From Lysinibacillus odysseyi (GTDB lineage: Bacteria; Bacillota; Bacilli; Bacillales_A; Planococcaceae), in the NCBI GenBank assembly GCA_014595895.1, contig JABUKB010000001.1, positions 1,178,001-1,242,000 on the forward strand: 64,000 nt of DNA, read 5' to 3'. The translations under genes and the position numbers were made by a program. Below, piece after piece: positions 9,352 through 18,342 of this stretch. Below the pieces are notes generated by a model. It made no database searches, had not been told where the DNA came from, and saw only the letters and a program-made list of their open reading frames with translations. How positions within the stretch are numbered: the stretch's first letter is position 1; the number at the start of each line of letters is the position of its first letter.

Positions 9352-9672
9352 CTACTCCATATGATTTGCACAGCATACAACATCGGATTGTACATCTTCT
9401 AATACGAGATCGAACATATCTAGCAATTCACGAATACGGTCATTTCTTAAGCTATAGTAGCAATATTTCCCTTCGTTACGCCCAACAATAATGCCGCAGC
9501 CTTTTAAACAAGCTAAGTGCTGCGAAATATTGGACTGATTCCCCCCTGTTTCTTCAACGATTTGAGAAACAGTTTTTTCTTCATCTTTAATGCATTCTAA
9601 AATCTTTAATCTTACTTTATTTGAAAACCCTTGAATTACTTTTAATTTCAACTCAAATGTATTGCCTGTCAC
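9352..9672 (-). CDS. ArsR/SmtB-family metal sensor, CmtR-like
   Basis: 106-residue winged-helix repressor. The recognition helix region contains NQSNISQHLACLKGCG and the wing NEGKYCYYSL. The pair of cysteines in LACLKGCG plus C-terminal cysteines in DVVCCANH resembles the Cd(II)/Pb(II) site of mycobacterial CmtR (C57, C61, C102), rather than the CadC or ArsR pattern. It is divergent from bdbDC, with two palindromes between them, so it probably represses itself and that operon. Metal identity is inferred from cysteine placement only. Confidence 0.8.
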   Translation of the reverse strand: MTGNTFELKLKVIQGFSNKVRLKILECIKDEEKTVSQIVEETGGNQSNISQHLACLKGCGIIVGRNEGKYCYYSLRNDRIRELLDMFDLVLEDVQSDVVCCANHME

Positions 9673-9688
9673 AAAATCGTCTCCTAAT

Positions 9689-9759
9689 CATATTAGACAT
9701 TGCTAATGTGTTTTGCTATTATCATATTCGATACAACTAATATGTGTTAGACATATTAG
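9689..9759. promoter_or_regulatory. Two ArsR-type palindromic operators between the sensor and bdbD
   Basis: Site 1 (9689-9710) has arms CATATTAG / CTAATGTG. Site 2 (9737-9759) has perfect arms CTAATATGT / ACATATTAG. A further TAGCATTCCCTAATAT half-site follows. They lie between the divergent starts at 9672 and 9867, in reach of both promoters. Confidence 0.72.
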
Positions 9760-9866
9760 CATTCCCTAATATAACTGTCAAAGCAAAATGAAATGGAGGC
9801 CATAAGATTCACTAAGGAAACAAGTAGTGATGAGTATTTAACAAAAATGAAATGAGGTAATACATA

Positions 9867-10544
9867 ATGAAAAATATTGGCGCAAAATTTGCAGTTATCG
9901 TGACACTACTAATTTTCGTATCCATAGCGCTAGTCGTTATATTTAATCAAAAAGATGAACCTGTTACAGATTCCGTTGCAACAGAACCTCCTTCAATAGA
10001 AGGTCAACCTCTATTAGGAGAGCCCAATGCCCCTGTTGCAATTGTGGAGTTTGGGGATTATAAATGTCCTGCATGCAAAGCTTGGGGAGAAACAGTTTTT
10101 CCGCAACTAGTGAAGGATTATATTGAAAATGGCGATGCTAATTTTGCTTACGTCAATGTTTTATTCCACGGTGAAGAATCGGTTTTAGCTGCCCAAGCTG
10201 CCGAATCTGTCTATGCACAAGATCCGAGCGTTTACTGGGAGTTCCATCATCAGTTATTTGCATCTCAACCAGAAGTAGCAAACCATGATGAAGTATGGGT
10301 AACGAATGAAAAGTTAGCAGAGCTAGCTAGCCTTTTCCCATCCATTTCGGCGGAAAAATTAGTACAAGATATCGAACAAAATGCAACGATGACACAAGTA
10401 AATATGGATCAAGAGTTGTACGAACAATACGGGGTGCATGTGACACCGACGATTATGGTTAATAACAAAAAAATTAGCGATCCATTTAATTATGAAGAAA
10501 TTAAGGAAATCATTGATGAGGAATTGAGTGCTGCCAATGAATAA
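9867..10544 (+). CDS. bdbD: Thiol:disulfide oxidoreductase of DsbA type (BdbD)
   Basis: 225 residues. An N-terminal anchor (about residues 8-27) places the domain outside the membrane. The thioredoxin fold has the active site CPAC in GDYKCPACKAW (about residue 71) and the cis-proline loop VHVTPT near residue 193, with the helical insertion between them as in DsbA. It introduces disulfides into secreted proteins and is re-oxidised by the BdbC protein encoded next. GAGGT precedes the ATG. The overlap with bdbC and the operator sites upstream suggest metal- or stress-linked expression. Confidence 0.88.
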   Translation: MKNIGAKFAVIVTLLIFVSIALVVIFNQKDEPVTDSVATEPPSIEGQPLLGEPNAPVAIVEFGDYKCPACKAWGETVFPQLVKDYIENGDANFAYVNVLFHGEESVLAAQAAESVYAQDPSVYWEFHHQLFASQPEVANHDEVWVTNEKLAELASLFPSISAEKLVQDIEQNATMTQVNMDQELYEQYGVHVTPTIMVNNKKISDPFNYEEIKEIIDEELSAANE

Positions 10545-10968
10545 GGAAATGGAAGGTCAATCAAAGCATACTTACTTTCTTTACTTCGCCTGGTTCGTCT
10601 CGCTCGTTGCAATGTTTGGTAGTCTCTATTTTAGTGAAATTAAGGGCTTTATTCCTTGTGAGAAGTGCTGGTATCAAAGAATTTTTATGTATCCACTTGT
10701 ATTTATTTTAGGTATTGCTACTTTTCAAAACGATAGCTCAGCGAAAAAGTATGTGCTTCCCCTTTCTATCATAGGAGGCACAATATCGCTGCTTCATTAT
10801 TTAGAGCAAAAAATACCTGGCTTCAGTGGCTTTAAGCCTTGTGTTAGCGGCGTTCCTTGTAATATTCAATATATTAACTGGTTCGGGTTTGTGACGATTC
10901 CATTTTTAGCTTTAACAGCTTTTATGCTTATTGCCATCAGCATGATCATGCTTTATCGTAAAAAATGA
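10528..10968 (+). CDS. bdbC: Disulfide-forming quinone oxidoreductase of DsbB type (BdbC)
   Basis: About 146 residues with four membrane segments. The first cysteine pair is in PCEKCWYQR just after segment 1 and the second in KPCVSGVPC between segments 3 and 4, the DsbB/BdbC pattern that passes electrons from BdbD to menaquinone. The likely start is GTG at 10528, five bases after GAGGA and inside the bdbD end. An ATG at 10537 is the alternative. Translational coupling to bdbD is likely. Confidence 0.88.
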   Translation: MLPMNKEMEGQSKHTYFLYFAWFVSLVAMFGSLYFSEIKGFIPCEKCWYQRIFMYPLVFILGIATFQNDSSAKKYVLPLSIIGGTISLLHYLEQKIPGFSGFKPCVSGVPCNIQYINWFGFVTIPFLALTAFMLIAISMIMLYRKK

Positions 10969-10985
10969 TTTACTTTAATATTGAT

Positions 10986-11028
10986 AAAGTCCATCGAGAG
11001 CTCCCTTCTCGATGGACTTTGTTTTTTT
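10986..11028 (+). terminator. Terminator of bdbDC
   Basis: Stem AAAGTCCATCGAGA / TCTCGATGGACTTT with T7 tail on the plus strand. Confidence 0.88.
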
Positions 11029-11033
11029 GCTAT

Positions 11034-11786
11034 TTACTTGTTAGAACAAAATTCATCCCAAACCAGGCGATGCTGTTGGAACCAATCCAACAACCTTTTC
11101 GCCTTATCTTGGGCTTCGAATACAGTTGGCTGAACTTCATCGTAAAAGTGGTGTGGATTTATAGGATCTATAGGCAAACGAATGACCACAGCGGCTTTCC
11201 CGGCACGTTGAATCGACATATCAGCAGGAATATACGGCTTTAACATATCGATACACGTATCTGCACGCTCATGCAATCCTTCCAATTGAAGGTCGACCGA
11301 ACCATGGACAAATTTATGGTAAATAAAAACTCCTTTAGGTAGTTTGGTTTTCCCAAGCCCTATAAATGTTGCCGCAGGTCCCTTATCTCCTGGTTTAGGC
11401 ATTGTGAGATCGGGATAACGCTGCGTCACATCTTGCCAATAGTGATACCAAAAGCTCGGTATGCCTTGATTCACTTCTGTTGGAATATACTCTCTACTAC
11501 TCACCTTTTTTACTTTATATTTTTCAATTGCCTTCGTAAGAACATTTATTTTATATTCCGCGCGGCGTCCTAACTGCTGCTCATTGCGATAATATTTGAT
11601 CAATTGTTCAAAAGAAATGTAAAAGTGGAATTTATGAACCGACTGAAACTGTTCAATGTATGCTGCTGGTGCAAATAAGGCCGTATAATATTGTTTACTC
11701 TTTCTACGACGTACATACTCCACCGCGCGCTTCGTATAATCTTCTGCCAGATTTCTTTGAAAGCTAGCTTGTTTAAGCATATCCAA
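11034..11786 (-). CDS. Hypothetical protein, probably 5'-truncated and frameshifted
   Basis: 250 residues from a TTG at 11786 without a good ribosome binding site. The stretch QRNLAEDYTKRAVEYVRR...YYTALFAPAAYI looks like the middle of a PD-(D/E)XK-type nuclease-like protein rather than an N-terminus. Immediately upstream, in another frame, the DNA encodes DAEVGLHILSENTNTSMIGW, which reads naturally into WLDMLKQ if one base is restored near 11787. That upstream frame runs into the end of the MATE gene at 11878. I therefore think the original N-terminus is lost. Family assignment is a weak guess. Confidence 0.5.
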   Translation of the reverse strand: MDMLKQASFQRNLAEDYTKRAVEYVRRRKSKQYYTALFAPAAYIEQFQSVHKFHFYISFEQLIKYYRNEQQLGRRAEYKINVLTKAIEKYKVKKVSSREYIPTEVNQGIPSFWYHYWQDVTQRYPDLTMPKPGDKGPAATFIGLGKTKLPKGVFIYHKFVHGSVDLQLEGLHERADTCIDMLKPYIPADMSIQRAGKAAVVIRLPIDPINPHHFYDEVQPTVFEAQDKAKRLLDWFQQHRLVWDEFCSNK

Positions 11787-11877
11787 CCAATCATTGATGT
11801 ATTAGTGTTTTCACTCAAAATATGCAAACCCACTTCTGCATCATAAGTAACAAGGTACAAAGCTATGCTGCTACTCT

Positions 11878-13212
11878 TTAGATCAATGTTTGCTTTACAC
11901 GTTTTTGTACAAACAGCACAATGACAATAGCCATTGTCAATTCCGCAATTGGCATCGTTAGCCAAATCCCATTCACGCCAAGTACTTTTGGTAAGACAAA
12001 CAAATAAATTAAAAATACTATATAGCTTCGCATCACAATAATGACTGTTGCTGACCATACTTTACCAACCGATTGGAAATACGTCATGTAGACGAAACTT
12101 ATCCCAATAAATAAGTAACCAATAAAGAATAGACGAATTCCTTCAACCGCTAGTTGAACAATTGCTGGATCATCGACCCCGAATAATTGAACAAGCTGCG
12201 GTGCGAGTAAATAGCCAATGACAAATAACGTGACACCTAAAATCAATGCTGTTTTTTCCGCTAAAGCAAGTGTCTCCTTCAGCTGTGCCTTCTTTTTCGA
12301 GCCGTGATAATAGCTTACCATCGGTTGCATGGCCGTCTCAATGCCAAAGAACGCTAAAAACATGAAGCCGTGTAAATAGTTGATAACCGAAAAGGCTGTA
12401 ACGCCTTCTGTTCCAAGTGCAGCAACAACGCTTAAGTTGTAGCCAACAACTAACACAAAGGCACCCGATTCAGCTAATAAACTTGGAAAGCCAATCGCAA
12501 GAATACGTCGCCCAAGTGGCAACGACCAGTTGAAACGCCATTTATTAAGTACCACTTTTTTATTGAAAAAGTGAGGTACGAATACGAGTCCCCCGACAAC
12601 TCCACCAAGAATTGTTGCAAGTGCAGCTCCGTAAACACCCATGTCTAGTACAAAAATGAATACATAATTTAGTATTACATTGACAACAGATGTTAGCCCA
12701 AGCGACACCATGCCAAGCATTGGACGACCATCATTTCGGATGAAAATGCTAAGTAGTTGCTGTAACCCGAGCACCCATCCAAGCGCAAATAATACACCTA
12801 AATAGTCCGTCGTCGGTGCAAGTGTTTCCTCGTTTGCCCCAAGCCAACCTGCCACTGTTTGTAAATTTAAGTAACCTACAATACTAATAACGCCTAAAAT
12901 AGCAGTGAAAATAGCAAGCGCTAGCGTAAAGCTGCTTCTTGCTTCATCAACCTTCTCTTCACCCATTGCCATTGAAAAATTCGTTGCGCCGCCAATACCG
13001 ATCCATAGACTAATCGCTAAAATAATCGTGAAAATTGGTGCCGCTAAGTTCACACCCGCTAGCCCGACTTCTCCTACACCATGCCCAACAAAAATGCCAT
13101 CGAGTAGCAGGTTGACAGACATAAGTAGCATACCGAACACTGCCGGAAAGAAGAAATGGAAAAATAGCTTTTTCACCGGTTTATTCATTAAATCTTGCTG
13201 TAAAGTTTCCAT
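11878..13212 (-). CDS. MATE-family multidrug efflux transporter
   Basis: 444 residues with twelve membrane segments in two homologous halves, typical MATE length. The N-terminal motif PAVFGMLLMSVNLLLDGIFVG and the later GVYGAALATILGG match the NorM/MepA-type DinF branch. It would export cationic drugs in exchange for Na+ or H+. AAGAGGAC precedes the ATG. It starts 29 bases after the FAD-monooxygenase stop, so the two are one operon divergent from the TetR gene. Confidence 0.88.
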   Translation of the reverse strand: METLQQDLMNKPVKKLFFHFFFPAVFGMLLMSVNLLLDGIFVGHGVGEVGLAGVNLAAPIFTIILAISLWIGIGGATNFSMAMGEEKVDEARSSFTLALAIFTAILGVISIVGYLNLQTVAGWLGANEETLAPTTDYLGVLFALGWVLGLQQLLSIFIRNDGRPMLGMVSLGLTSVVNVILNYVFIFVLDMGVYGAALATILGGVVGGLVFVPHFFNKKVVLNKWRFNWSLPLGRRILAIGFPSLLAESGAFVLVVGYNLSVVAALGTEGVTAFSVINYLHGFMFLAFFGIETAMQPMVSYYHGSKKKAQLKETLALAEKTALILGVTLFVIGYLLAPQLVQLFGVDDPAIVQLAVEGIRLFFIGYLFIGISFVYMTYFQSVGKVWSATVIIVMRSYIVFLIYLFVLPKVLGVNGIWLTMPIAELTMAIVIVLFVQKRVKQTLI

Positions 13213-13241
13213 AACTCTGTTGTCCTCTTTCTATTAGTAGA

Positions 13242-14387
13242 CTACTTTTCCCAGCTTACATCAATACCTTCATCAAATAATGCATAATCATCTGCATTGT
13301 CTAGTTCAAGTGATTCTAAAAGATTTGCGCTATGGTATACCTTCTCCGCTCGGTCTTTGCGTACCTCCTGGAATTGGGCAAAGGCTTGCGCATAGTCATT
13401 GTCACGTAAAAGCTTAGCTAACACCATTGCATCCTCTAAGCCAAGTGTTGTACCCATTCCTGCGTTTGGATCTGCTGTATGCAGGGCATCTCCTATTAAT
13501 ACGGCACGCCCTACTGAATACTGCTGCATTAATTCAATGCGGAATAATGACTTCGCAATTAAATGATCCGTACTTTCCACTAGCTGCTGTATCGGCATTT
13601 CCCAACTTGCGAAACGCTCACCAAGCTCTTTACGAAGCTGTTTGATTGGCTTTTCATCAAATGCTGCTACTGACGGCTGCTCTGGCTCCGTTGTAATAAT
13701 CGACCAAGAAATTGACTCGTCTGTCGGATGATGTTTGGCTACGAAAAAGTTAAAGTTGTCGTGGAAATACATCAGTGCTGCGTCCTGCGAAAAGTACTCC
13801 TGCAATTCGCCTAATTTTTCATTTTCTACAATGGCATACACACCTGTTTTCCCTAAATAGTGCAGCTCTTTTTCTGGGAATAGCTGCTGGCGCGTTTTCG
13901 AACGTACACCGTCTGCACCGATTAAAATCGAGCCAATCGCTTCAGACCCGTCTTCAAATTCCACAACAACCTGTTTAGTGTCCTGTGTAAACTGCTTTAA
14001 TCGCTTATTAAACTGGACGTCGATCCCTTGTTTTTGTACTTCTTTGTATAAAACATCAATTAAATGGTGACGTGTAATATTCACAAATACCGGCATATCT
14101 GCAAGCTCGCCCTCTAGCTCTTCTTCCATTTCACCGAATACCGAGTTGTTGTCTTTATCGAGCACAGCAAAATCCGTTAATGCATGACTGTTGTTCATAA
14201 GCTCCTCGCCTAAACCTAGTAACTCCATCATCGCAATGCCGCTTGGGTGCATGACGAAGTGACCTCCCACCTTGCCATATACTTTTGCTTGCTCATACAC
14301 GACACTTTCAATATTTGCTTTTTTCAAAAATAACGACATTGCTAAGCCTGCAACGCCTCCACCAATAATCATTACTTTATCATTCAC
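13242..14387 (-). CDS. FAD-dependent monooxygenase, TetX/PHBH-like
   Basis: About 381 residues from the GTG at 14387 (AAGGGAGC eight bases upstream). An in-frame ATG at 14420 would add an unlikely N-terminal tail. Motifs of class A flavin monooxygenases are present: GGGVAG near the N-terminus, GADGVRS at about residue 155, and GDALHTADPNAGMG at about residue 290. Enzymes of this type hydroxylate aromatic or polyketide compounds, and the TetX group inactivates tetracyclines. Its operon with a MATE pump and a divergent TetR regulator suggests detoxification. The substrate is unknown. Confidence 0.83.
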   Translation of the reverse strand: MNDKVMIIGGGVAGLAMSLFLKKANIESVVYEQAKVYGKVGGHFVMHPSGIAMMELLGLGEELMNNSHALTDFAVLDKDNNSVFGEMEEELEGELADMPVFVNITRHHLIDVLYKEVQKQGIDVQFNKRLKQFTQDTKQVVVEFEDGSEAIGSILIGADGVRSKTRQQLFPEKELHYLGKTGVYAIVENEKLGELQEYFSQDAALMYFHDNFNFFVAKHHPTDESISWSIITTEPEQPSVAAFDEKPIKQLRKELGERFASWEMPIQQLVESTDHLIAKSLFRIELMQQYSVGRAVLIGDALHTADPNAGMGTTLGLEDAMVLAKLLRDNDYAQAFAQFQEVRKDRAEKVYHSANLLESLELDNADDYALFDEGIDVSWEK

Positions 14388-14561
14388 TTCATTCGCTCCC
14401 TTCGAAAAAAACAATAACATTATTCGGACGAGCGGTCAATTAAAATAAATAGATATCAATATTTACTAGTATTAGATGAGAAATAAACAAACTTTTGTCC
14501 GATTAATTCGCGTTATAAAATAGAATACGCTATGATAGAGATTAAAAAGGTTGGAGACATA

Positions 14562-15155
14562 ATGAGTAGACCTATTGGAGTAAATAGTGAGGATACGAAG
14601 CAATTCATTGTTGATATAGCAACAAAATGCTTCGAGCAAAAAGGCTATAGTGCCACATCAATGGCTGATATTAAAAATGAAACAAATATGAGTAAAGGCA
14701 CAATCTATTACCATTTTAAAAATAAAGAGGAATTATATTTATATTGTATTCAACAAGTTTCAAATGAATTTCTTCATAATTGGACTATGATGTCTAAAGC
14801 GGAACATTCTGCTGAAAAGAAGCTTTATATTTGGGCAAATTTAAATAATTTGATTGTGCAAAAACCAATTATGAACACATTGCATGAATATTTTGTGGCA
14901 ACAGATAAAAATAACTATGATGCAGTTATAAAATTGTACGAGTCTGAATTTCAAATAGTGAAAGATATTTTGGTAGAAGGTATTGAGAGTGGTGAATTTA
15001 AAAATGATTTACAGGTAGATGATATTGCAGTGCTTTTATTTAATTTTATGACTTCCCTTGACCATCTCGATTTATTCGACTACAGCACCCCACAGAAGCA
15101 AAAAAAAATTTATAGATTAGCAATCGATCTAATATTACCGGGCTTGAAAAAGTAA
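14562..15155 (+). CDS. TetR/AcrR-family regulator of the monooxygenase-MATE operon
   Basis: 197 residues from the ATG at 14562, preceded by GGTTGGAGA. A longer frame begins at 14532. The HTH reads SATSMADIKNETNMSKGTIY followed by YHFKNKEELY, the TetR hallmark, and the rest is the helical ligand domain. It is divergent from the FAD-monooxygenase. Half-sites with TCGGAC in opposite orientation (14433-14438 and 14497-14502) lie between the genes and may be its target. Role as drug-responsive repressor is inferred from the arrangement. Confidence 0.85.
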   Translation: MSRPIGVNSEDTKQFIVDIATKCFEQKGYSATSMADIKNETNMSKGTIYYHFKNKEELYLYCIQQVSNEFLHNWTMMSKAEHSAEKKLYIWANLNNLIVQKPIMNTLHEYFVATDKNNYDAVIKLYESEFQIVKDILVEGIESGEFKNDLQVDDIAVLLFNFMTSLDHLDLFDYSTPQKQKKIYRLAIDLILPGLKK

Positions 15156-15657
15156 GCATACTTAAAATTAATAATAATGGCTTCAATTCATACGAATTAC
15201 GAAAGCATTAAAAGAGAGTATATGCTACAGTACAAATTTTACTTATTCTTAATATCGAAACTTATTGGTATTTTGTTATTTCTAAAGATAAATTGTAGGC
15301 ACTCACTGAATAGATATTATTATACAAGTCCATTCATAATAAAGTCCCAATATCAAAGTTTGGGAATACACCAAAAAGGCACAAATGTTGTTAGAACAAC
15401 GTTTCGTGCCTTTTCGTTTGATCATTAGTTATGTCGCATTTTATACAGATGACGCAACTATTTTTTTCAAAATAAGTTATTCAACAATATGGCCCGATTG
15501 TTGAATAATGAAATGCACCCAAAGCGTCATTTAGGAAATTATTCTCTCTAACATTGTAAATTCGCATTTTTCTCACGTGAACTCCTTTCATTATTGCTTT
15601 TTTAAGCAGTCCTTTCTTTTTTACTCAAATTTAATAAATTTTCTATTTTTCTTAAAT
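15156..15657. other. Gene-free region with terminator and inverted repeat
   Basis: A bidirectional terminator-like hairpin lies at 15373-15414 (AAAAGGCAC / GTGCCTTTT). An inverted repeat with 11-base arms TATTCAACAAT / ATTGTTGAATA is at 15478-15507, outside any gene, downstream of ccsB. No gene supported. Confidence 0.5.
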
Positions 15658-16812
15658 CTATGCATATGAATGAAGCCCAGCTATTACTAAGTTTACGAAC
15701 ACTTGATTAAATATGATAATACCGAATCCAGTGATAGCCATCCAGGCTGTTTTCTCGCCTTCCCATGATTTTGACAATCGCAGGTGTAACATAGCAGCAT
15801 AAAACAAGAACGTAATTAATGCCCATACTTCTTTCGGGTCCCATCCCCAAAATCTCCCCCACGCCAATTGCGCCCAAATCATCGCAAACAGCAAGCCGCC
15901 TAATGCAAATAACGGAAAGCCAATTACGACCGCTCGGTACGAGATTTCGTCTATTAAATTTACGTTCACTCGTTTTGTTAAAGGCTTTAATAGCTGGCTG
16001 ATACTTTTCCTCGTAATGATGCGCATGAGTATGTATAACAATGTTCCCATGACAACAGCCCATACAATGGAGTTTAATTTTACTGCGTCAATTTTATTGG
16101 AAATCATCATTAAGCCAATATCTTGATTGTTTTCGTTTGTAATGATTGGGTACATTTCATATACCGCTTTACTTTCAATTTCTTGTATATCAATATAGCT
16201 GACTGTTAGAGGTTCCATCGTAAAGCTAAACACAGTCGATGCACCTATAAATCCAATCACAACCACTAAGCAGTACAAAACAAATTCAAGGAACCGCGTA
16301 CTTGCTGTTTTTCTCGTTACATCTAGTACTTTTAAGAGATAAATAATCCCTGTAGCAAAGGAAATCGATAAAATGGCACTCGATAATGCAACCGTTATGA
16401 CATGAATCGCAAGCCAATTGCTTTTTAATGATGGTACTAATGGAGAGGCTTCATTTGAAAATACACTTCCATATCCAATAATAATTAGAGAAACAGGAAT
16501 AACAAATAAGCCAACTACAACTTGTTTATACATATGGTAATTCAGTATAAAGGCACCTACCAACATAATCCCGAAAAATGTCATAAACTCAAACATATTA
16601 CTAACCGGTGCATGTTTGACGGCCGCCCACCTCGTAATAAAATAACCAATTTGCAAAAGAAAGGACATATAAGTCAGGACCACTCCAGCCTTGCGAAATA
16701 CATTTTTATTGGACTTAACTGACAAGCCAAGTGGGACGATTGCAATTAATAGTAAAATAAATCCACTAAGAAGCAAATTACTACTCACATTTAATAATTG
16801 TTCAGCATTCAA
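15658..16812 (-). CDS. ccsB: Cytochrome c biogenesis protein CcsB/ResC-like (CcsA family)
   Basis: About 384 residues with eight or nine membrane segments. The family tryptophan-rich haem-handling motif WGRFWGWDPKEVWALI is near residue 320, with conserved histidines in KHAPVSN-type and AIHVITV segments before it and AGLHSYA at the end. In system II cytochrome c maturation this protein works with ResB/CcsA's partner to deliver haem across the membrane. No resA, resB or resDE gene is adjacent, so this is probably a second, orphan copy. Start TTG at 16812 (GAGGTGG upstream) is preferred over GTG at 16821. Confidence 0.82.
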   Translation of the reverse strand: MNAEQLLNVSSNLLLSGFILLLIAIVPLGLSVKSNKNVFRKAGVVLTYMSFLLQIGYFITRWAAVKHAPVSNMFEFMTFFGIMLVGAFILNYHMYKQVVVGLFVIPVSLIIIGYGSVFSNEASPLVPSLKSNWLAIHVITVALSSAILSISFATGIIYLLKVLDVTRKTASTRFLEFVLYCLVVVIGFIGASTVFSFTMEPLTVSYIDIQEIESKAVYEMYPIITNENNQDIGLMMISNKIDAVKLNSIVWAVVMGTLLYILMRIITRKSISQLLKPLTKRVNVNLIDEISYRAVVIGFPLFALGGLLFAMIWAQLAWGRFWGWDPKEVWALITFLFYAAMLHLRLSKSWEGEKTAWMAITGFGIIIFNQVFVNLVIAGLHSYA

Positions 16813-16980
16813 AAAAGCCACCTCATTTAATTTTTTTTAATCCATTTTTTAGGACACAATAATAAACGTTTAAATTTACATTTAGTTCCTTTTAATGTTA
16901 GAATTTCATCAAAAACTATTTATTAGGTGAAAGAAAAAGCCTGCTCACATGAAGTTTGAACGGGCTTAAAGGTCGCCTGA

Positions 16981-17067
16981 CTATTTAAGAAGTAGACCTT
17001 GCTTCTCGTAATAACGGATTGTATCAATGGGCACTTTATACTTTTGCGAGAACGCTTTAATTTGCAT
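16981..17067 (-). pseudogene. Truncated MerR-family regulator (28 codons)
   Basis: The frame reads MQIKAFSQKYKVPIDTIRYY then EKQGLLLK and stops. This is the helix-turn-helix of a MerR regulator ending where the wing and dimerisation helix should follow. AGGGGG lies before the ATG and a MerR-type promoter lies just upstream. It is either a decayed gene or a DNA-binding stub. Confidence 0.65.
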
Positions 17068-17091
17068 ATTTACCCCCTCGCGTTAAACATC

Positions 17092-17117
17092 ACATTGGAG
17101 TTTACTCTAAGGTCAAT
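17092..17117 (-). promoter_or_regulatory. MerR-type promoter/operator
   Basis: On the minus strand TTGACC is followed by the palindrome TTAGAGTAAACTCCAA placed inside a long (about 19 bp) spacer. That is the geometry on which MerR activators act. It reads towards the truncated MerR frame. Confidence 0.55.
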
Positions 17118-17281
17118 AATTTCTTTTAAAGAAATTTCGAAAAGATAAATGGGCGGAGTAAAAATCTATGAGTAAACTTTCTCAATCCGGATTGAGGAAC
17201 CAGTTTTGGAAAGAAACGTTCAACTATTTAATTATGGTAATATTTAGAATTTAATTATCAGAAACATAGGGAGCGTATGAT

Positions 17282-17662
17282 ATGGCAGGTAAATTAACGG
17301 TAAAAAGGATAGTTAAAATTTCACTGATTATTGGCTTATTATTTAGTGTTCTGGCAGGCTATGGTGTATATTGGGCATTTTTCGATATGAATAGATTACC
17401 AACCGGCGAATTTCTTACAGAAGAAATGTCACCAGATGGCACTTACACATTAAAAGCATACCGTACAAATGGCGGGGCTACGACTTCATATGCAATAAGA
17501 GGTGAATTAGTAGTTAATAATCGTAATGGGAAAAAGAAAAATATTTATTGGAACTATCGCGAAAAAACAGCGCATATTGAATGGGTAGATAATAAAACAG
17601 TAGTAATGAATGGGCATTCCCTTGAAGTTCCTCATCAAAAATTCGATTTCCGTCGCCAATAA
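17282..17662 (+). CDS. DUF5412-family membrane-anchored protein
   Basis: 126 residues: one N-terminal membrane helix (about residues 12-32) then an extracellular beta-rich domain with MSPDGTYTLKAY, NGGATTSYA, KNIYWNY and VMNGHSL. These match the DUF5412 pattern as I know it. GGGAG precedes the ATG. Function unknown. It seems monocistronic. Confidence 0.75.
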   Translation: MAGKLTVKRIVKISLIIGLLFSVLAGYGVYWAFFDMNRLPTGEFLTEEMSPDGTYTLKAYRTNGGATTSYAIRGELVVNNRNGKKKNIYWNYREKTAHIEWVDNKTVVMNGHSLEVPHQKFDFRRQ

Positions 17663-17783
17663 TTCAGTTATGAAAAGTCTAATACCTTCCTCAAACGACA
17701 ATGGTGGAACTGCTTTAAAGGATTAATACTAGCTGCTATCGAAATACACTAGTGAAGAAAAATCATGGAGACTTGGTGATATT

Positions 17784-18308
17784 GTGCAAAAGAAAAATGC
17801 TTCACTGGAACATAAAGAAAATAAGCAAGTTAGATACTATGCGATTTTTTTCTGCTTAGCTATTACACTACATAATATTGAAGAAGCAATATGGCTCCCT
17901 CAGTGGTCCCAATTAGGGCACCCTCTGCAACAGCCTGTAACCGCAAACGAATTTTATTTCGCGGTTATTATTATTACTGCTTTGGCCTATTTCATTTCTT
18001 TTCTATTTGTGCATTTTCCGGGAATAAAAATAATAAAGTGGGCATTTATAGGGTTTTTAGGGTCCATGATCTTCAATGCCTTTTTTCCGCATCTTATCTC
18101 AATGATTCTAATGAAGAAGTATGCTCCTGGATTTATTACGGGATTGTTACTCAATGTACCTATTAACTCATTTATACTTTATAAACTCCATACACAACAT
18201 TTAATCAGCGCTAAAAACATCATTATCTCTACAGTTATAGTTGGCGCACTATTACTGATGCTGATTCCTTTTCTATTCAATATGGCAAGCATGTTAGTGA
18301 GTTATTAA
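17784..18308 (+). CDS. HXXEE-domain membrane protein
   Basis: 174 residues with about five membrane segments. The motif HNIEEA in the first segment (about residue 30) is the HXXEE signature. GTG start after GGTGA. The HXXEE family is named for this motif and its biochemical role is not established. The next small membrane gene follows after 34 bases and may be co-transcribed. Confidence 0.75.
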   Translation: MQKKNASLEHKENKQVRYYAIFFCLAITLHNIEEAIWLPQWSQLGHPLQQPVTANEFYFAVIIITALAYFISFLFVHFPGIKIIKWAFIGFLGSMIFNAFFPHLISMILMKKYAPGFITGLLLNVPINSFILYKLHTQHLISAKNIIISTVIVGALLLMLIPFLFNMASMLVSY

Positions 18309-18342
18309 TAGAGATTAAAATTATCAAAAGGTGGTTTTATAT

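Noticed and set aside
11600-12058. 152-codon minus-strand ORF crossing the MATE gene end
   Set aside because: Mostly a shadow of the MATE frame. Only its middle part looks coding and is discussed as a decayed N-terminus.
12905-13237. 110-codon plus-strand ORF
   Set aside because: Antisense shadow of the MATE transporter gene.
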